Below, in pieces: positions 35,869-44,954 of a DNA stretch of 64,000 nt; the first letter of the stretch is position 1, and each line of letters starts with the position of its first letter. The DNA comes from Flavobacteriaceae bacterium (GTDB taxonomy: Bacteria; Bacteroidota; Bacteroidia; Flavobacteriales; Flavobacteriaceae). The notes under the pieces were generated by a model. The model saw only the letters and a program-made list of their open reading frames with translations, searched no databases and was not told where the DNA came from. The DNA lies in the NCBI GenBank assembly GCA_013214065.1, contig JABSPK010000007.1, forward strand, positions 62,001-126,000. Direction: 5' to 3'. The translations under genes were made by a program, and so were the position numbers.

Positions 35869-36603
35869 ATGAAATTCGCACCCAAAATATTCAGTTCCCA
35901 TTCGAAATCGGATGGGGATTTTTTTTTGGGGATCAAACGGATCTTGGGCTTTAAACCCAAAGATCTCGACATCTATAAAATGGCCTTCCTCCATCGCTCG
36001 ATGAACATCAAGGATGAGTTCGGAAACCCGATGAACTATGAACGCCTTGAGTTTCTTGGCGATGCGATGCTCGGCACGATCATTTCAAAACACCTGTATA
36101 ATGAGGTTCCCGAAGGGGATGAGGGTTACTTGACCAAAATGCGCTCTAAAATCGTCAGCCGTAAGCACCTTAATGAATTGGGGAAAGATCTGGGGCTCCT
36201 GGAATTCGTGCAAAGTAGGATACCGAAGTCACATTTTGGCGAGAACATTCACGGTAATGTATTCGAAGCGGTTGTCGGGGCCATTTATCTCGATAAAGGA
36301 TATGGGTTTTGCGAACGCTTTATCGGAGAACGGGTGATCGACCCCTATGTCGATATCGAACAACTCGAAGGTAAGGTAATCAGCTACAAGAGCTTGGTCA
36401 TCGAGTGGTGCCAAAAGCAGAAGAAAGACTTCCACTACGATGTTTATGAAGATACCGGAAATGATGAACTCAAACATTTCGGGGTCAAACTTTCCATCGA
36501 TGGGCGTGTGATGGCCAAGGCTAGGGCTACTTCGAAAAAAAAGGCCGAAGAAAAGGCTTCACGTCGGGCCTATTTCGCACTTCAACATAAAATCGAGAGT
36601 TGA
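35869..36603 (+). CDS. rnc: Ribonuclease III
   Basis: A 244-residue double-strand-specific endonuclease that processes rRNA precursors. The signature NYERLEFLGDAMLGT sits near residue 58; the catalytic Glu/Asp pair occurs here and in NVFEAVVGAIYLDKGYG near residue 128. A C-terminal dsRNA-binding domain (SYKSLVIEWCQKQKKDFHYD ... AEEKASRRAYFAL) covers the last 70 residues. It lies downstream of acpP-fabF, the usual flavobacterial order. It is also a candidate processing enzyme for the paired regions in the small-RNA array. Confidence 0.95.
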   Translation: MKFAPKIFSSHSKSDGDFFLGIKRILGFKPKDLDIYKMAFLHRSMNIKDEFGNPMNYERLEFLGDAMLGTIISKHLYNEVPEGDEGYLTKMRSKIVSRKHLNELGKDLGLLEFVQSRIPKSHFGENIHGNVFEAVVGAIYLDKGYGFCERFIGERVIDPYVDIEQLEGKVISYKSLVIEWCQKQKKDFHYDVYEDTGNDELKHFGVKLSIDGRVMAKARATSKKKAEEKASRRAYFALQHKIES

Positions 36604-36717
36604 TTCATTAAGAAATAGTAAACTCAATCGTTTTCGTAACTCCTTGATTTCGTAAAGAATCACTTCCTTTAGGCAGGTTTATGTATTAATCCTATATTTA
36701 CAATTCGCAAAATTTTA

Positions 36718-37179
36718 ATGGTAACGACCCACAAGATTTCGGCTGAATTGTATGACGATTCATTTGAATTGATCGCTTTGCACACTGGTTTGGAAGGCTA
36801 TGCAATGGCCTATCAATTGAACAGTACCGTCGGACTCAGGCTGCATCGTTGTAAGAGTGATATCGAATTCGGGGACCATGCCTTTCCGGTATTCGAATGG
36901 CAAGATGATCTTTCTGAAGAGTATTGGGTGTTGTACAAGAACATCGAAAAGACCATGGAAGAAAGTGGATCTATCGGGTTGTTCTCCCAGAGTATGTCGA
37001 CAAAAACCGTCTATTTGATAGAAGAACGCAAAGAAGTCGACTTTTTCTTAAAGGTGACCTCTGATGACCGATCTAAGGTCAAGTCGGCTTTGAACCGAAT
37101 CAATACCATTCCAAAAGTGGTGACCGCGTACCAAGTAGAACACGCCTCACTCAAATCAAGAAGAAATTTAATATTGTAA
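36718..37179 (+). CDS. IPExxxVDY-type protein
   Basis: A 153-residue protein that resembles the IPExxxVDY family common between rnc and pyk in Flavobacteriia. The end INTIPKVVTAYQVEHASLKS corresponds to the family's naming motif, although the residues differ slightly. The middle carries YWVLYKNIEKTM and FLKVTSDDRSKVKSALNRIN. It is acidic at the N-terminus and has no signal or membrane segment. Function unknown. Pyk starts 2 bases after its stop, so both are cotranscribed. Confidence 0.85.
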   Translation: MVTTHKISAELYDDSFELIALHTGLEGYAMAYQLNSTVGLRLHRCKSDIEFGDHAFPVFEWQDDLSEEYWVLYKNIEKTMEESGSIGLFSQSMSTKTVYLIEERKEVDFFLKVTSDDRSKVKSALNRINTIPKVVTAYQVEHASLKSRRNLIL

Positions 37180-37181
37180 GC

Positions 37182-38609
37182 ATGCCAACTAAAAAGAAAA
37201 CCAAAATCGTAGCTACCCTAGGTCCGGCGACCAGTAAAAGGGAGGTATTAAAAGAGATGATGGAAGCGGGTGTCGATGTCTTTCGGATCAACTTTTCGCA
37301 TGCGAATTATGAAGATGTCAAAGAGCGGATCGATCTGATCCGTGATCTAAACAACGAATTGCAGGTCAATACCTCGATCCTTGCCGATTTACAGGGGCCG
37401 AAACTGCGCGTCGGGGTCATGGGAGGTGAAGTGGTGGTCAGCCCAGGCGACGAGATCCTTTTCGTCACCGGAGAACCTTTTGAAGGTGACGCGGAGCGGG
37501 TGTATATGAACTATGCTAGTTTTCCACAGGATGTTCGCCCCGGGGAACAGATTTTGCTTGACGACGGAAAGTTGATTTTCGAGGTGGTTTCAAGCAATGG
37601 GGAAAGTGAAGTCAAAGCGAAAGTGATCCAAGGAGGCCCTTTGAAGTCCAAAAAGGGGGTCAACCTACCGAACACCAATATTTCACTGCCGGCATTGACC
37701 GAAAAGGATGTCAAAGACGCCATTTTCGCCATTTCAATGGAAGTCGATTGGATCGCCCTTTCTTTCGTACGATTCAGCCAAGACCTCATCGATCTTCAAA
37801 ACCTGATCAAAGAGCATTCCGAGCATAAGATTCCGATCGTGGCTAAGATCGAAAAGCCCGAGGCGGTCGAGAATATCGACAAAATCGTTGCTTATTGTGA
37901 CGGCCTGATGGTCGCCCGTGGTGATTTGGGTGTTGAAGTACCCGCCCATGAGGTGCCCCTGATTCAAAAGCAATTGGTGCTTCGTGCCAAAAAAGCTAGG
38001 ATTCCCGTAATCATCGCTACCCAAATGATGGAGACCATGATTACCAGCCTTACCCCGACCCGTGCCGAGGTGAACGATGTAGCCAATTCCGTCATGGACG
38101 GTGCCGATGCCGTCATGCTATCCGGTGAGACCTCGGTGGGGAATTACCCGGTACAGGTCATCCAGAAAATGACCAGCATCTTGAAAAGTGTCGAAGGATC
38201 GAACTTGATCAGCGTTCCGCAGAACCCTCCGCATATCCGAACCAAACGGTACATCACCAAATCGGTTTGTTACCATGCCTCGTTGATGGCCAATGAAATC
38301 CAAGCCAGGGCGATTTCGACTTTGACCAATAGTGGCTATACCGCTTTTCAGATTTCGGCGTGGAGGCCTAGTGCGCATATCTTGGTATTTACCTCCAACC
38401 GCAGGATCTTGACCCAATTGAACCTCTTATGGGGGGTAAAGGCCTTTTTCTATGACCGTTACGTTTCTACGGATGAAACGATTGAGGATGTGAATAAGAT
38501 CGCAGCTGAAAAGGGATTCATCACTACAGGTGACATGGTCATCAGCCTGGCGGCGATGCCTATTAAGGATAAGGGGATGGTCAATACGTTAAGGGTGACC
38601 GAAATTTAA
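37182..38609 (+). CDS. pyk: Pyruvate kinase
   Basis: A 475-residue glycolytic enzyme converting phosphoenolpyruvate and ADP to pyruvate and ATP. Signatures include KIVATLGPATSKREVLKEM at the N-terminus, GVDVFRINFSHA, VARGDLGVEVPAHEVPLIQK near residue 244 (metal/phosphate-binding), and TRAEVNDVANSVMDGADAVM near 290. The C-terminal domain shows the allosteric-site region. Its stop overlaps the convergent PAS-protein stop by 4 bases (38606-38609). Confidence 0.97.
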   Translation: MPTKKKTKIVATLGPATSKREVLKEMMEAGVDVFRINFSHANYEDVKERIDLIRDLNNELQVNTSILADLQGPKLRVGVMGGEVVVSPGDEILFVTGEPFEGDAERVYMNYASFPQDVRPGEQILLDDGKLIFEVVSSNGESEVKAKVIQGGPLKSKKGVNLPNTNISLPALTEKDVKDAIFAISMEVDWIALSFVRFSQDLIDLQNLIKEHSEHKIPIVAKIEKPEAVENIDKIVAYCDGLMVARGDLGVEVPAHEVPLIQKQLVLRAKKARIPVIIATQMMETMITSLTPTRAEVNDVANSVMDGADAVMLSGETSVGNYPVQVIQKMTSILKSVEGSNLISVPQNPPHIRTKRYITKSVCYHASLMANEIQARAISTLTNSGYTAFQISAWRPSAHILVFTSNRRILTQLNLLWGVKAFFYDRYVSTDETIEDVNKIAAEKGFITTGDMVISLAAMPIKDKGMVNTLRVTEI

Positions 38610-39127
38610 GCAACCTCTTTCTCGAAAGCGATGAAATTGACCACCTTACCTTTGCGGTCGCGAATAGGTGCACCTTTGATCCAGCATTTGTAGGTCGAAC
38701 CGTCTTTGCGGTAATTCAAGATGACCGCTTCAAAAGGGCGCTTTTCCATCACGTTCTTACGGATATGGGAGGCCGTTTCTTGACAGGTTTCCGCACCTTG
38801 AAACATCTTCGGTTTCTTACCGAGGATTTCATCAGGATGGTAACCGTTCATCTTCATGATGTTCGTGGTGGCGTGAACGATATTCAATTCTGGGTCGGTC
38901 ACCACAACGATATGGTTCTTCTCAAGGATTTCTTTTTCGAATAGCGCACTCTTTTCCCATCGATTTTCTTTGGCGATATCGGAGATGACGGATACATCCT
39001 TTAGGTTTTCGCAAACCGAGGTGAACGCTTCCGAAAAAATATCCCATCCCAAAACCGGAAGGTTCCGAAAAGGGTGGCTGTCATAGAATCGCTTGGCAGC
39101 CCGGTCGTAATGTTGGATTTCCTGCAT
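38606..39127 (-). CDS. PAS-domain protein
   Basis: A 173-residue protein with a PAS domain in its second half: VVTDPELNIVHATTNIMKM NGYHPDEILGKKPKMF (residues about 75-110), followed by the PAC-like NYRKDGSTYKCWIKGAPIRD. There is no kinase, GGDEF or HTH output domain, so the partner is unknown; it may be a stand-alone sensor. The N-terminal half (about 70 residues) has no known domain. Transcription diverges from the AraC gene at 39305. Confidence 0.88.
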   Translation of the reverse strand: MQEIQHYDRAAKRFYDSHPFRNLPVLGWDIFSEAFTSVCENLKDVSVISDIAKENRWEKSALFEKEILEKNHIVVVTDPELNIVHATTNIMKMNGYHPDEILGKKPKMFQGAETCQETASHIRKNVMEKRPFEAVILNYRKDGSTYKCWIKGAPIRDRKGKVVNFIAFEKEVA

Positions 39128-39304
39128 ATTCCCTACAATACTAGAAAAACCCCGATGTGTGCGAAAATATTTTTGATTGATTAACAGTTCTGTTTAAATT
39201 ATTCGACCGAATTGCCTTGGAAGCCCGCTGTAAGAGTAAACAGAAAAATCGGACTAATTCGATGAAATGCAGCATCTTGCTTCTAACTTTTGACTGTAAC
39301 ATCC

Positions 39305-40153
39305 ATGAAACATGAGTATTACGAGCATCGATTAAACGCAATTTTAGGACTTACCGACGACATTGCAAATGACGTTGACCGCTTTTCGGTACGTGCCAAT
39401 ACGATCAAATTTTTATGGAATAGAAACCCCCAGACGACCACGATCACCATCGACGGGCAACCCTTGGATCTAGCCCCTGATCAGTTGGTAACGGTTACCT
39501 ATCTTCAAAACGTGTCGTTTGATGAAACCCGGCATCCATTGACCGCGTTCGTGTTCAATAGGGAGTTTTATTGTATTTCCGATCATGATCAAGAGGTGTC
39601 TTGCAATGGCATCCTGTTCTTCGGAACCCAAGATGTACCGATTATAACCATACCTCCGGATCAAAAGAAACGATTTGAGTTGCTCTTCGAGATTTTCGTA
39701 GAAGAATTCTCGACACCCGATAAGATACAGGGCGATATGCTGCAGATGCTGTTGAAGCGTTTGATCATTATGAGTACCCGACTCGCTAAGGAACAATTGA
39801 TCGTAAAGCAATTGGACAACGAGCAGATCGAGGTCATCCGCAAGTTCAATTTTTTGGTTGACATGCACTACAAATCGAAACGCAAGGTGAGCGATTACGC
39901 CGAAATGCTCTTCAAATCCCCTAAGACCCTGTCGAATTTATTTTCCATCTACAATCAAAAGAGCCCACAGCAGATCATCTTAGATCGCTTGGCGTTGGAA
40001 GCCAAGCGGTTGATTCATTTCACGGATAGGCAGAACCAAGAAATCGCCTTCGATCTAGGGTTCAACGATCCTGCCCATTTTAGCCGGTTCTTCAAAAAAA
40101 TGACCGGCAAAACCCCATCTGAATACCGCGAAAGTCCCTTTTTGGGCGCCTAA
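39305..40153 (+). CDS. AraC-family transcriptional regulator
   Basis: A 282-residue regulator from the ATG at 39305. The N-terminal 150 residues form a cupin-type sensing domain (for example LVTVTYLQNVSFDETRHPLT). The C-terminal HTH pair covers about residues 180-280 and ends IAFDLGFNDPAHFSRFFKKM and TGKTPSEYR. Downstream on the same strand are a small His/Cys-rich peptide, an AhpD-like protein and a cupredoxin, possible targets; this is positional inference. The first AraC gene (4887) has the same layout with its own small operon. Confidence 0.9.
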   Translation: MKHEYYEHRLNAILGLTDDIANDVDRFSVRANTIKFLWNRNPQTTTITIDGQPLDLAPDQLVTVTYLQNVSFDETRHPLTAFVFNREFYCISDHDQEVSCNGILFFGTQDVPIITIPPDQKKRFELLFEIFVEEFSTPDKIQGDMLQMLLKRLIIMSTRLAKEQLIVKQLDNEQIEVIRKFNFLVDMHYKSKRKVSDYAEMLFKSPKTLSNLFSIYNQKSPQQIILDRLALEAKRLIHFTDRQNQEIAFDLGFNDPAHFSRFFKKMTGKTPSEYRESPFLGA

Positions 40154-40243
40154 GGGAAATTTGGGCAAGCCTTCGGGAAATTCCTCCTAACATCCCGCTT
40201 GATCCCCGTTGCATCTTTGTATTGAATTTAAAAATCAATAGCA

Positions 40244-40414
40244 ATGAACGCAACACAGCAATCCATTTTCAATTTAATCGCGCTGTTTCGAAGTGCGAAA
40301 AAAACGGTTGTACAACCCATTTCCGCTGAACAGCATTGCGAACGCATGCACCATCATGATTTCTACTGTGATGCGGAGAAACCCTTTGTAGAAAAATTAA
40401 ATCAAAATAAATAG
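40244..40414 (+). CDS. 56-residue His/Cys-rich peptide
   Basis: A short frame of 56 residues starting MNATQQSIFNLIALFRSAKK and continuing to the metal-binding-like core AEQHCERMHHHDFYCDAEKP. Two cysteines and four histidines fall within 11 residues, resembling a metal site; no signal peptide is clear. It lies between the AraC gene and the AhpD-like gene, with 33 bases to the next ATG. No start-site motif supports it beyond a weak A-rich stretch. It may be real or chance. Confidence 0.5.
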   Translation: MNATQQSIFNLIALFRSAKKTVVQPISAEQHCERMHHHDFYCDAEKPFVEKLNQNK

Positions 40415-40447
40415 TAACCTGATCTTAATTGATCATAAAGAAAGATT

Positions 40448-40996
40448 ATGAGCACATTCAACGTACCCAAAAGAGCAGAAGTTTCAACAAATAACCAGGC
40501 CATTTTCGACACTTTGGAGAAAGCCGTCGGTTTCGTTCCGAACTTGTACGCCACCTATGCCCATTCTGAAAATGCATTGGGAAATTATTTGACCCTTTCG
40601 AATGCCAAAACCTCTTTGAGCGCTAAGCAAAAAGAAGTCGTCAACCTTGCGGTGAGCGAAGTGAACCAATGTATCTATTGTTTGTCGGCCCACACCGCCA
40701 TTGGAAAAATGAACGGCTTTTCCGATGATCAAATCTTGGAATTGCGTGCAGGTCAAGCCTCCTTTGACACCAAGCTTGACGCTTTGGCACGATTGGCAAG
40801 GAACATTACTGAGAACAGGGGTGCGACCGATGCCGTTGTCGTCGAGGCTTTTCTGAATGCCGGATGGACCAAGGAAAACCTGATCGACACCATTGTTTTG
40901 GTTGGCGATAAGACCATCTCGAATTATTTGCACAAAACAACGAACGTACCCGTTGACTTTCCTGTGGCACAACCCTTGGAAGCCGTCAACGCTTAA
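40448..40996 (+). CDS. AhpD-like carboxymuconolactone decarboxylase family protein
   Basis: A 182-residue protein. The AhpD active site is CIYCLSAHTAIGK near residue 78, with CxxC and the following His. An upstream Glu (VNLAVSEVNQC) completes the usual proton relay. It probably reduces peroxides or a partner disulfide in the cytoplasm. The cupredoxin gene starts 33 bases after its stop. Compared with the AhpD-like gene at 9159 it is shorter and differs in flanking regions. Confidence 0.9.
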   Translation: MSTFNVPKRAEVSTNNQAIFDTLEKAVGFVPNLYATYAHSENALGNYLTLSNAKTSLSAKQKEVVNLAVSEVNQCIYCLSAHTAIGKMNGFSDDQILELRAGQASFDTKLDALARLARNITENRGATDAVVVEAFLNAGWTKENLIDTIVLVGDKTISNYLHKTTNVPVDFPVAQPLEAVNA

Positions 40997-41029
40997 CAGA
41001 ACCCAAAAATCATTTAAATACAGTAAATC

Positions 41030-41407
41030 ATGAGAAAAGTAGTTTTAGCGATTTTATTCGTAGTCGGTGTTGCATTCAACACCAATGCCCAAGATAGTAT
41101 GGCCAAAGTCATCAAATTGGAGCAAACCCCTGGGGAGTTTACCCAGAAAAGCCTAACGGTAAAAGAAGGTACCTATACGTTCGAAATTTCGAATGTGGGC
41201 GTCGACCATAATGTAGGATTCGTTTTGGTCAAACAAGGGGATGATATCAGCAAACCCGAAAACCACATCCAAACGGCCTATGTGACCGCTCCGGTCGGTA
41301 CCGATGAGACCCAAAGTTCGAAACCGACAACCTTGGAAAAAGGGACCTATGTGTACTTCTGTCCTTTGAACCCGACGGCCACCGACAACACTTTGGTGGT
41401 AGAATAA
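41030..41407 (+). CDS. Secreted cupredoxin-like protein
   Basis: A 125-residue protein with a signal peptide ending AFNTNAQD. The mature part is a single cupredoxin domain. Type-1 copper ligands are suggested by VDHNVGF (His) and VYFCPLNP (Cys), but the second His and Met of the usual HCxxH...M set are not in the standard places. The site may therefore be altered or non-copper. It ends the AhpD/cupredoxin run and is followed by a terminator at 41428. Confidence 0.78.
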   Translation: MRKVVLAILFVVGVAFNTNAQDSMAKVIKLEQTPGEFTQKSLTVKEGTYTFEISNVGVDHNVGFVLVKQGDDISKPENHIQTAYVTAPVGTDETQSSKPTTLEKGTYVYFCPLNPTATDNTLVVE

Positions 41408-41427
41408 AAGGGTATCGCATATAAAAT

Positions 41428-41453
41428 ACCCGGCTATTTGGCCGGGTTTTTTT
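41428..41453 (+). terminator. Intrinsic terminator after cupredoxin
   Basis: ACCCGGC (41428-41434) pairs with GCCGGGT (41441-41447), loop of 6 bases, then TTTTTTT (41447-41453). It abuts the end of the convergent TetR gene (stop at 41452). Confidence 0.85.
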
Positions 41454-42030
41454 ATGTCATTTTGACTTCTGCAAACAAAGATGGCGCGATGCGTTTGGCC
41501 AAATGTATGGGCCAGTCGTTTTTGTGGAGATGACTCTCGGTAATCGCACTTTCGTATAGCATATAAAGCCCGCCGGATATTTTCTCGGTTTCGGCTTTTG
41601 AGATGTTGGCGAGGTTATCGCCCACCACTTCCCCCAAATAGAGCAAGAGCTCTTTTTTTTGTTGTTGGATGACGGCCAAGATCCGCTCATTGTCAGGCGG
41701 CAGTTCCCCTAAGGTCTTAATGGCCCAACAACCATGGAAATCGCCTTGGCGATATTGGTCACGTAGGTAATCGAAAATACCCAAAAGCTTCTGACCGCCC
41801 TCCGATTTCCGTGAGATGGTCGCTTTGAGGGCCGTCATGAAAGCGGCATGTCGCTTTTCCAAATAGGCTACGCAAATGGCCTCCTTCGATTTGAAATGGT
41901 GGTATAAGGTCGCTTTTGCTATTTCGGCTTTGGCGATGATCTCATTGATCCCCGTCGCATTGTAGCCATTGGTGTAGAACAATAGGCTAGCCGTGTCAAC
42001 GATGTGTTCGGAAACATTGGTTTTTTTCAC
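41452..42030 (-). CDS. TetR/AcrR-family regulator
   Basis: A 192-residue repressor-type protein. The N-terminal HTH is visible: SEHIVDTASLLFYTNGYNAT and EIIAKAEIAKATLYHHFKSKEA. The ligand-binding part follows with no recognised effector pocket. It stands alone, with DinB polymerase IV lying upstream on the same strand after a 91-base gap. Its regulon is unknown; possible targets are its own gene and its neighbours. It converges on the cupredoxin terminator. Confidence 0.92.
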   Translation of the reverse strand: MKKTNVSEHIVDTASLLFYTNGYNATGINEIIAKAEIAKATLYHHFKSKEAICVAYLEKRHAAFMTALKATISRKSEGGQKLLGIFDYLRDQYRQGDFHGCWAIKTLGELPPDNERILAVIQQQKKELLLYLGEVVGDNLANISKAETEKISGGLYMLYESAITESHLHKNDWPIHLAKRIAPSLFAEVKMT

Positions 42031-42121
42031 GTGTGTCGGTCAGTGTTAGCAGAATGGTCTTAAAATTAGGCAAAATTTCAAGCAAACTTTGACATCGGTG
42101 GTATTATTTCCCGCATATTCC

Positions 42122-43228
42122 CTAAAAATCGAACTTCAATTGGACCGAAACCGAATTTTCCGAATGTGGGTTTTCATTTTTCTTATCCTCGGTGTTTAAA
42201 TTGGCCAGGGAGATACCGAGAAGGCGTACCGAATTCTGAAGGGGGGCCTGATAAAGCAACTCTTTGGCGATTTCTAGGATGAGGTCGCCATTGGCGATAT
42301 AATAAGGCAAGGTCTTGCTTCGGGTCTGTAAGGTGAAATCACTGTACTTGATTTTCAAGGTCAATGTTTTACCGGCGATTTTCGATTTGAGCAAGCGTCT
42401 TTCGAGCTCTTGGGCGATATTTTCGAGTTTTCCGAGCATAAAGACCTCACTGCTCAGGTTCTCGCTAAAAGTGCGTTCGGCCCCGACCGATTTCGGAATA
42501 CGTTTTGGTTTGACCGCACTGTGGTGTATGCCCCTGACCACATGGTAGTAAAACGAACCGCTTTTCCCGAAATGGGTATCCAGGAACTCCAATGACTTTT
42601 GTTTGAGGTCGTTTCCGGTGAAAATCCCCAAACGGTACATTTTTTCGGCCGTGACTTTTCCTACCCCATAGAACTTTCGGATATCAAGCGCCTCGAGAAA
42701 GGCGATGACCTCTTCCGGGTTGACCGTCTTTTGCCCGTTGGGTTTGTTGTAATCGCTGGCGACCTTGGCGATGAACTTGTTGATCGAGATACCGGCAGAG
42801 GCGGTCAAACCGGTGGTTTCGAAAATCTTATTCCTGATTTCCCTCGCGATCAAGCTCGCTGACGGATTGCCTTTTTTATTTTCAGTGACATCCAAATATG
42901 CTTCATCGAGCGAAAGGGGTTCGACCAAGTCGGTATACTCGAAAAAGATGTTCCTGATTTGGAGCGACACTTCTTTATAGCGATCGAACCTGGGTTTGAC
43001 GAAAATGAGTTCAGGGCAGTTCTTTTTGGCCAAATAACCGCTCATGGCACTTCGTACCCCGAACTTTCGCGCCTCGTAGCTTGCAGCGGAGACCACACCA
43101 CGTTTAGACCCCCCACCCACGGCCACCGGTTTTCCTTTCAATTCGGGCCGGTCGTGTTGCTCGACGGAAGCGTAAAAGGCGTCCATATCGACATGGATGA
43201 TCTTTCGAAGGGGCACACTCATATCCAT
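42122..43228 (-). CDS. dinB: DNA polymerase IV (DinB)
   Basis: A 368-residue Y-family translesion polymerase from the ATG at 43228 (MDMSVPL); 43222 is also possible. The catalytic residues are HVDMDAFYASVEQHD (near residue 12) and VEPLSLDEAYLDVT (near residue 103). HhH motifs follow at FYGVGKVTAEKMYRLGI. The C-terminal little finger is present, and the sequence ends SVSVQLKFDF, a plausible clamp-binding tail. It performs error-prone bypass; no LexA-like box was identified upstream. It is divergent from the CYTH gene. Confidence 0.95.
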   Translation of the reverse strand: MDMSVPLRKIIHVDMDAFYASVEQHDRPELKGKPVAVGGGSKRGVVSAASYEARKFGVRSAMSGYLAKKNCPELIFVKPRFDRYKEVSLQIRNIFFEYTDLVEPLSLDEAYLDVTENKKGNPSASLIAREIRNKIFETTGLTASAGISINKFIAKVASDYNKPNGQKTVNPEEVIAFLEALDIRKFYGVGKVTAEKMYRLGIFTGNDLKQKSLEFLDTHFGKSGSFYYHVVRGIHHSAVKPKRIPKSVGAERTFSENLSSEVFMLGKLENIAQELERRLLKSKIAGKTLTLKIKYSDFTLQTRSKTLPYYIANGDLILEIAKELLYQAPLQNSVRLLGISLANLNTEDKKNENPHSENSVSVQLKFDF

Positions 43229-43255
43229 ACCCAAAATTAGGTTATATTTAGTTGG

Positions 43256-43735
43256 ATGGAACAGCTGGAAATCGAACGGAAATTTTTAGTGAAAACGAAG
43301 GGCTATCTAGAAACGGCGATTTCGAAAACCCACATCGTGCAAGGATTTCTCAATACACATCCAGAACGAACGGTGCGGATAAGGATCAAAGGTGAAAAGG
43401 GGTTTTTGACGGTTAAGGGAAAAGGAAACCGCTCGGGAACCACCCGTTTCGAATGGGAAAAGGAACTCTCGAAGGAAGAAGCCCTACCCCTTTTGGATCT
43501 TTGCGAACCGGTGTTTTTAGAGAAAATTCGGTACGAGGTCCCGTCGGGCCGGCATACATTTGAAGTAGATGAATTTTTAAAGGAGAACTACGGGTTGGTC
43601 GTCGCCGAAATCGAATTGGAAAGCGATGGGGAATCTTTTGAAAAACCGGATTGGCTGGGTGAAGAGGTCACCGGACAAGTCAAGTATTACAATTCACAAC
43701 TTAGTAAAATACCCTATTCACAATGGAACGATTAA
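43256..43735 (+). CDS. CYTH-domain protein (adenylate cyclase/thiamine triphosphatase fold)
   Basis: A 159-residue CYTH/triphosphate-tunnel protein. The hallmark EIERKFLV opens the protein at residue 5, and the tunnel-lining Lys/Arg/Glu pattern continues with RTVRIRIKGEKGFLTVKGKG and EVDEFLKENYGLVVAEIELE. Family members hydrolyse inorganic triphosphate or thiamine triphosphate. The reaction here is not certain. It overlaps the next gene by 13 bases (43723-43735). Confidence 0.9.
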   Translation: MEQLEIERKFLVKTKGYLETAISKTHIVQGFLNTHPERTVRIRIKGEKGFLTVKGKGNRSGTTRFEWEKELSKEEALPLLDLCEPVFLEKIRYEVPSGRHTFEVDEFLKENYGLVVAEIELESDGESFEKPDWLGEEVTGQVKYYNSQLSKIPYSQWND

Positions 43736-44235
43736 GCCTAGTGGCACTATTGACGGTCTTGTTGACCCTCTCGTGCCAAGACCGAACACAAGAACCCAAT
43801 ACTGCCGAAGTCGTCATCAAAGAAAAGAGCATCGCTACGATGAAAGCCGAACTGACGGAACAAGGCTTCCAGATTTTCGATTATGTTGACGAAGAGACCA
43901 AAGACACGGTAATCATGCAACAATACTTTATCGCTTTTTTAAAACGCGGCCCCAATCGCTCTCAAGACCAGGCGGCCGCAGACAGCATACAAGCCTTGCA
44001 TATGGCCCATTTGGGGCGCATGTACGAAGCGGGGTATGCCGATATTTCAGGACCCTTCGGTGATGACGGCGATATTCGGGGCATTACCATTTACAACGTT
44101 CCGACCTTGAAGATGGCCGATAGTTTGGCCAATATGGATCCTGCCGTGCAGGCCGGCCGTCTTGAAATCGAGGTGCACCCCTGGTGGGCGGCCAAAGGAT
44201 TCCCTTTGCGTTGTCGTTCATGGCAACCGGTATGA
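43723..44235 (+). CDS. YCII-domain lipoprotein
   Basis: A 170-residue protein starting with a lipoprotein signal (LTVLLTLSCQD, lipobox Cys near residue 18) followed by a YCII-like domain. The conserved histidine occurs in LHMAHLGRMYEAGYADISGP, followed by GDDGDIRGITIYNV. YCII domains resemble ferredoxin folds with a proposed His-Asp catalytic pair, and a lipoprotein version suggests action outside the cytoplasm. The C-terminal WWAAKGFPL is family-typical. The next gene overlaps by ATGA. Confidence 0.8.
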   Translation: MERLSLVALLTVLLTLSCQDRTQEPNTAEVVIKEKSIATMKAELTEQGFQIFDYVDEETKDTVIMQQYFIAFLKRGPNRSQDQAAADSIQALHMAHLGRMYEAGYADISGPFGDDGDIRGITIYNVPTLKMADSLANMDPAVQAGRLEIEVHPWWAAKGFPLRCRSWQPV

Positions 44236-44888
44236 CATCACGGATCTTTTGGAACGGGTTAATCGTACTGAGCGCCGTGGTTTCCATTATGTTGGATCAT
44301 GTTGAAAACGAATGGTACGCCATCAGTAAACCTCTGACCACACTGTTGATTATCGTTTTGCCCTTTTTCAGGAACGAGGCGGACACCAAGTTTAGGCGTA
44401 CGCTCATCGTGGCCCTTTGCTTTTGCCTTTTGGGGGATGTCCTTCTTTTAAAGAACGCTTATTTCGTTTTTGGACTGGGCTCTTTTCTGATAGCTCATGT
44501 TTGCTTCGCCATAGGATTTATTGGGTTAGGGGGATTTCAAAGAAACCCTGGTATTGCCGTGGTATTATTGCTGATCGGAATCGGGCTGTACTCTTGGCTA
44601 TACCCTGATTTGGGCGCATTGAAATATCCGGTTGCGGCCTACGTTTTGGTCATTTTGTTCATGGCGTGGCAAGGTATTGGGATATACGTAGTGGAAAAAA
44701 CCAAGGCCTTTGGTCTCATCGCCTTTGGTACGGTATTGTTCCTGTTTTCGGACAGTATGATCGCCGTAGATCGATTTAAAGCTCCTTTTGAATTTTCAGG
44801 GATGGTGATTTTGGCAACCTATTGGTTGGCCATTGCGCTGATCGCAAACGCCGCACTGCTCATTTCAACAAGTGATCAAAAAAAGTAA
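44232..44888 (+). CDS. YhhN/TMEM86-like membrane protein
   Basis: A 218-residue membrane protein from the ATG at 44232, whose ATG overlaps the previous stop (ATGA); ATG at 44220 is the other option. It has about seven to eight hydrophobic helices. The family's Asp-containing helices appear at ALCFCLLGDVLLL (Asp near residue 66) and LFLFSDSMIAVDRF. Eukaryotic members are lysoplasmalogenases; the bacterial role is not established. It is translationally coupled with the YCII lipoprotein gene. Confidence 0.88.
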   Translation: MTSRIFWNGLIVLSAVVSIMLDHVENEWYAISKPLTTLLIIVLPFFRNEADTKFRRTLIVALCFCLLGDVLLLKNAYFVFGLGSFLIAHVCFAIGFIGLGGFQRNPGIAVVLLLIGIGLYSWLYPDLGALKYPVAAYVLVILFMAWQGIGIYVVEKTKAFGLIAFGTVLFLFSDSMIAVDRFKAPFEFSGMVILATYWLAIALIANAALLISTSDQKK

Positions 44889-44954
44889 GGGCAACAAGCG
44901 TGTCCCTTTCGAGCGCTTGCCTTCGATTGACTAAAGGGAAGCTACTTCGGATAT

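Noticed and set aside
44895-44919. Inverted repeat CAAGCG/CGCTTG between yhhN-like and DUF6090 genes
   Set aside because: Only 6 bases with a 13-base loop and no T-run; too weak to call a terminator.
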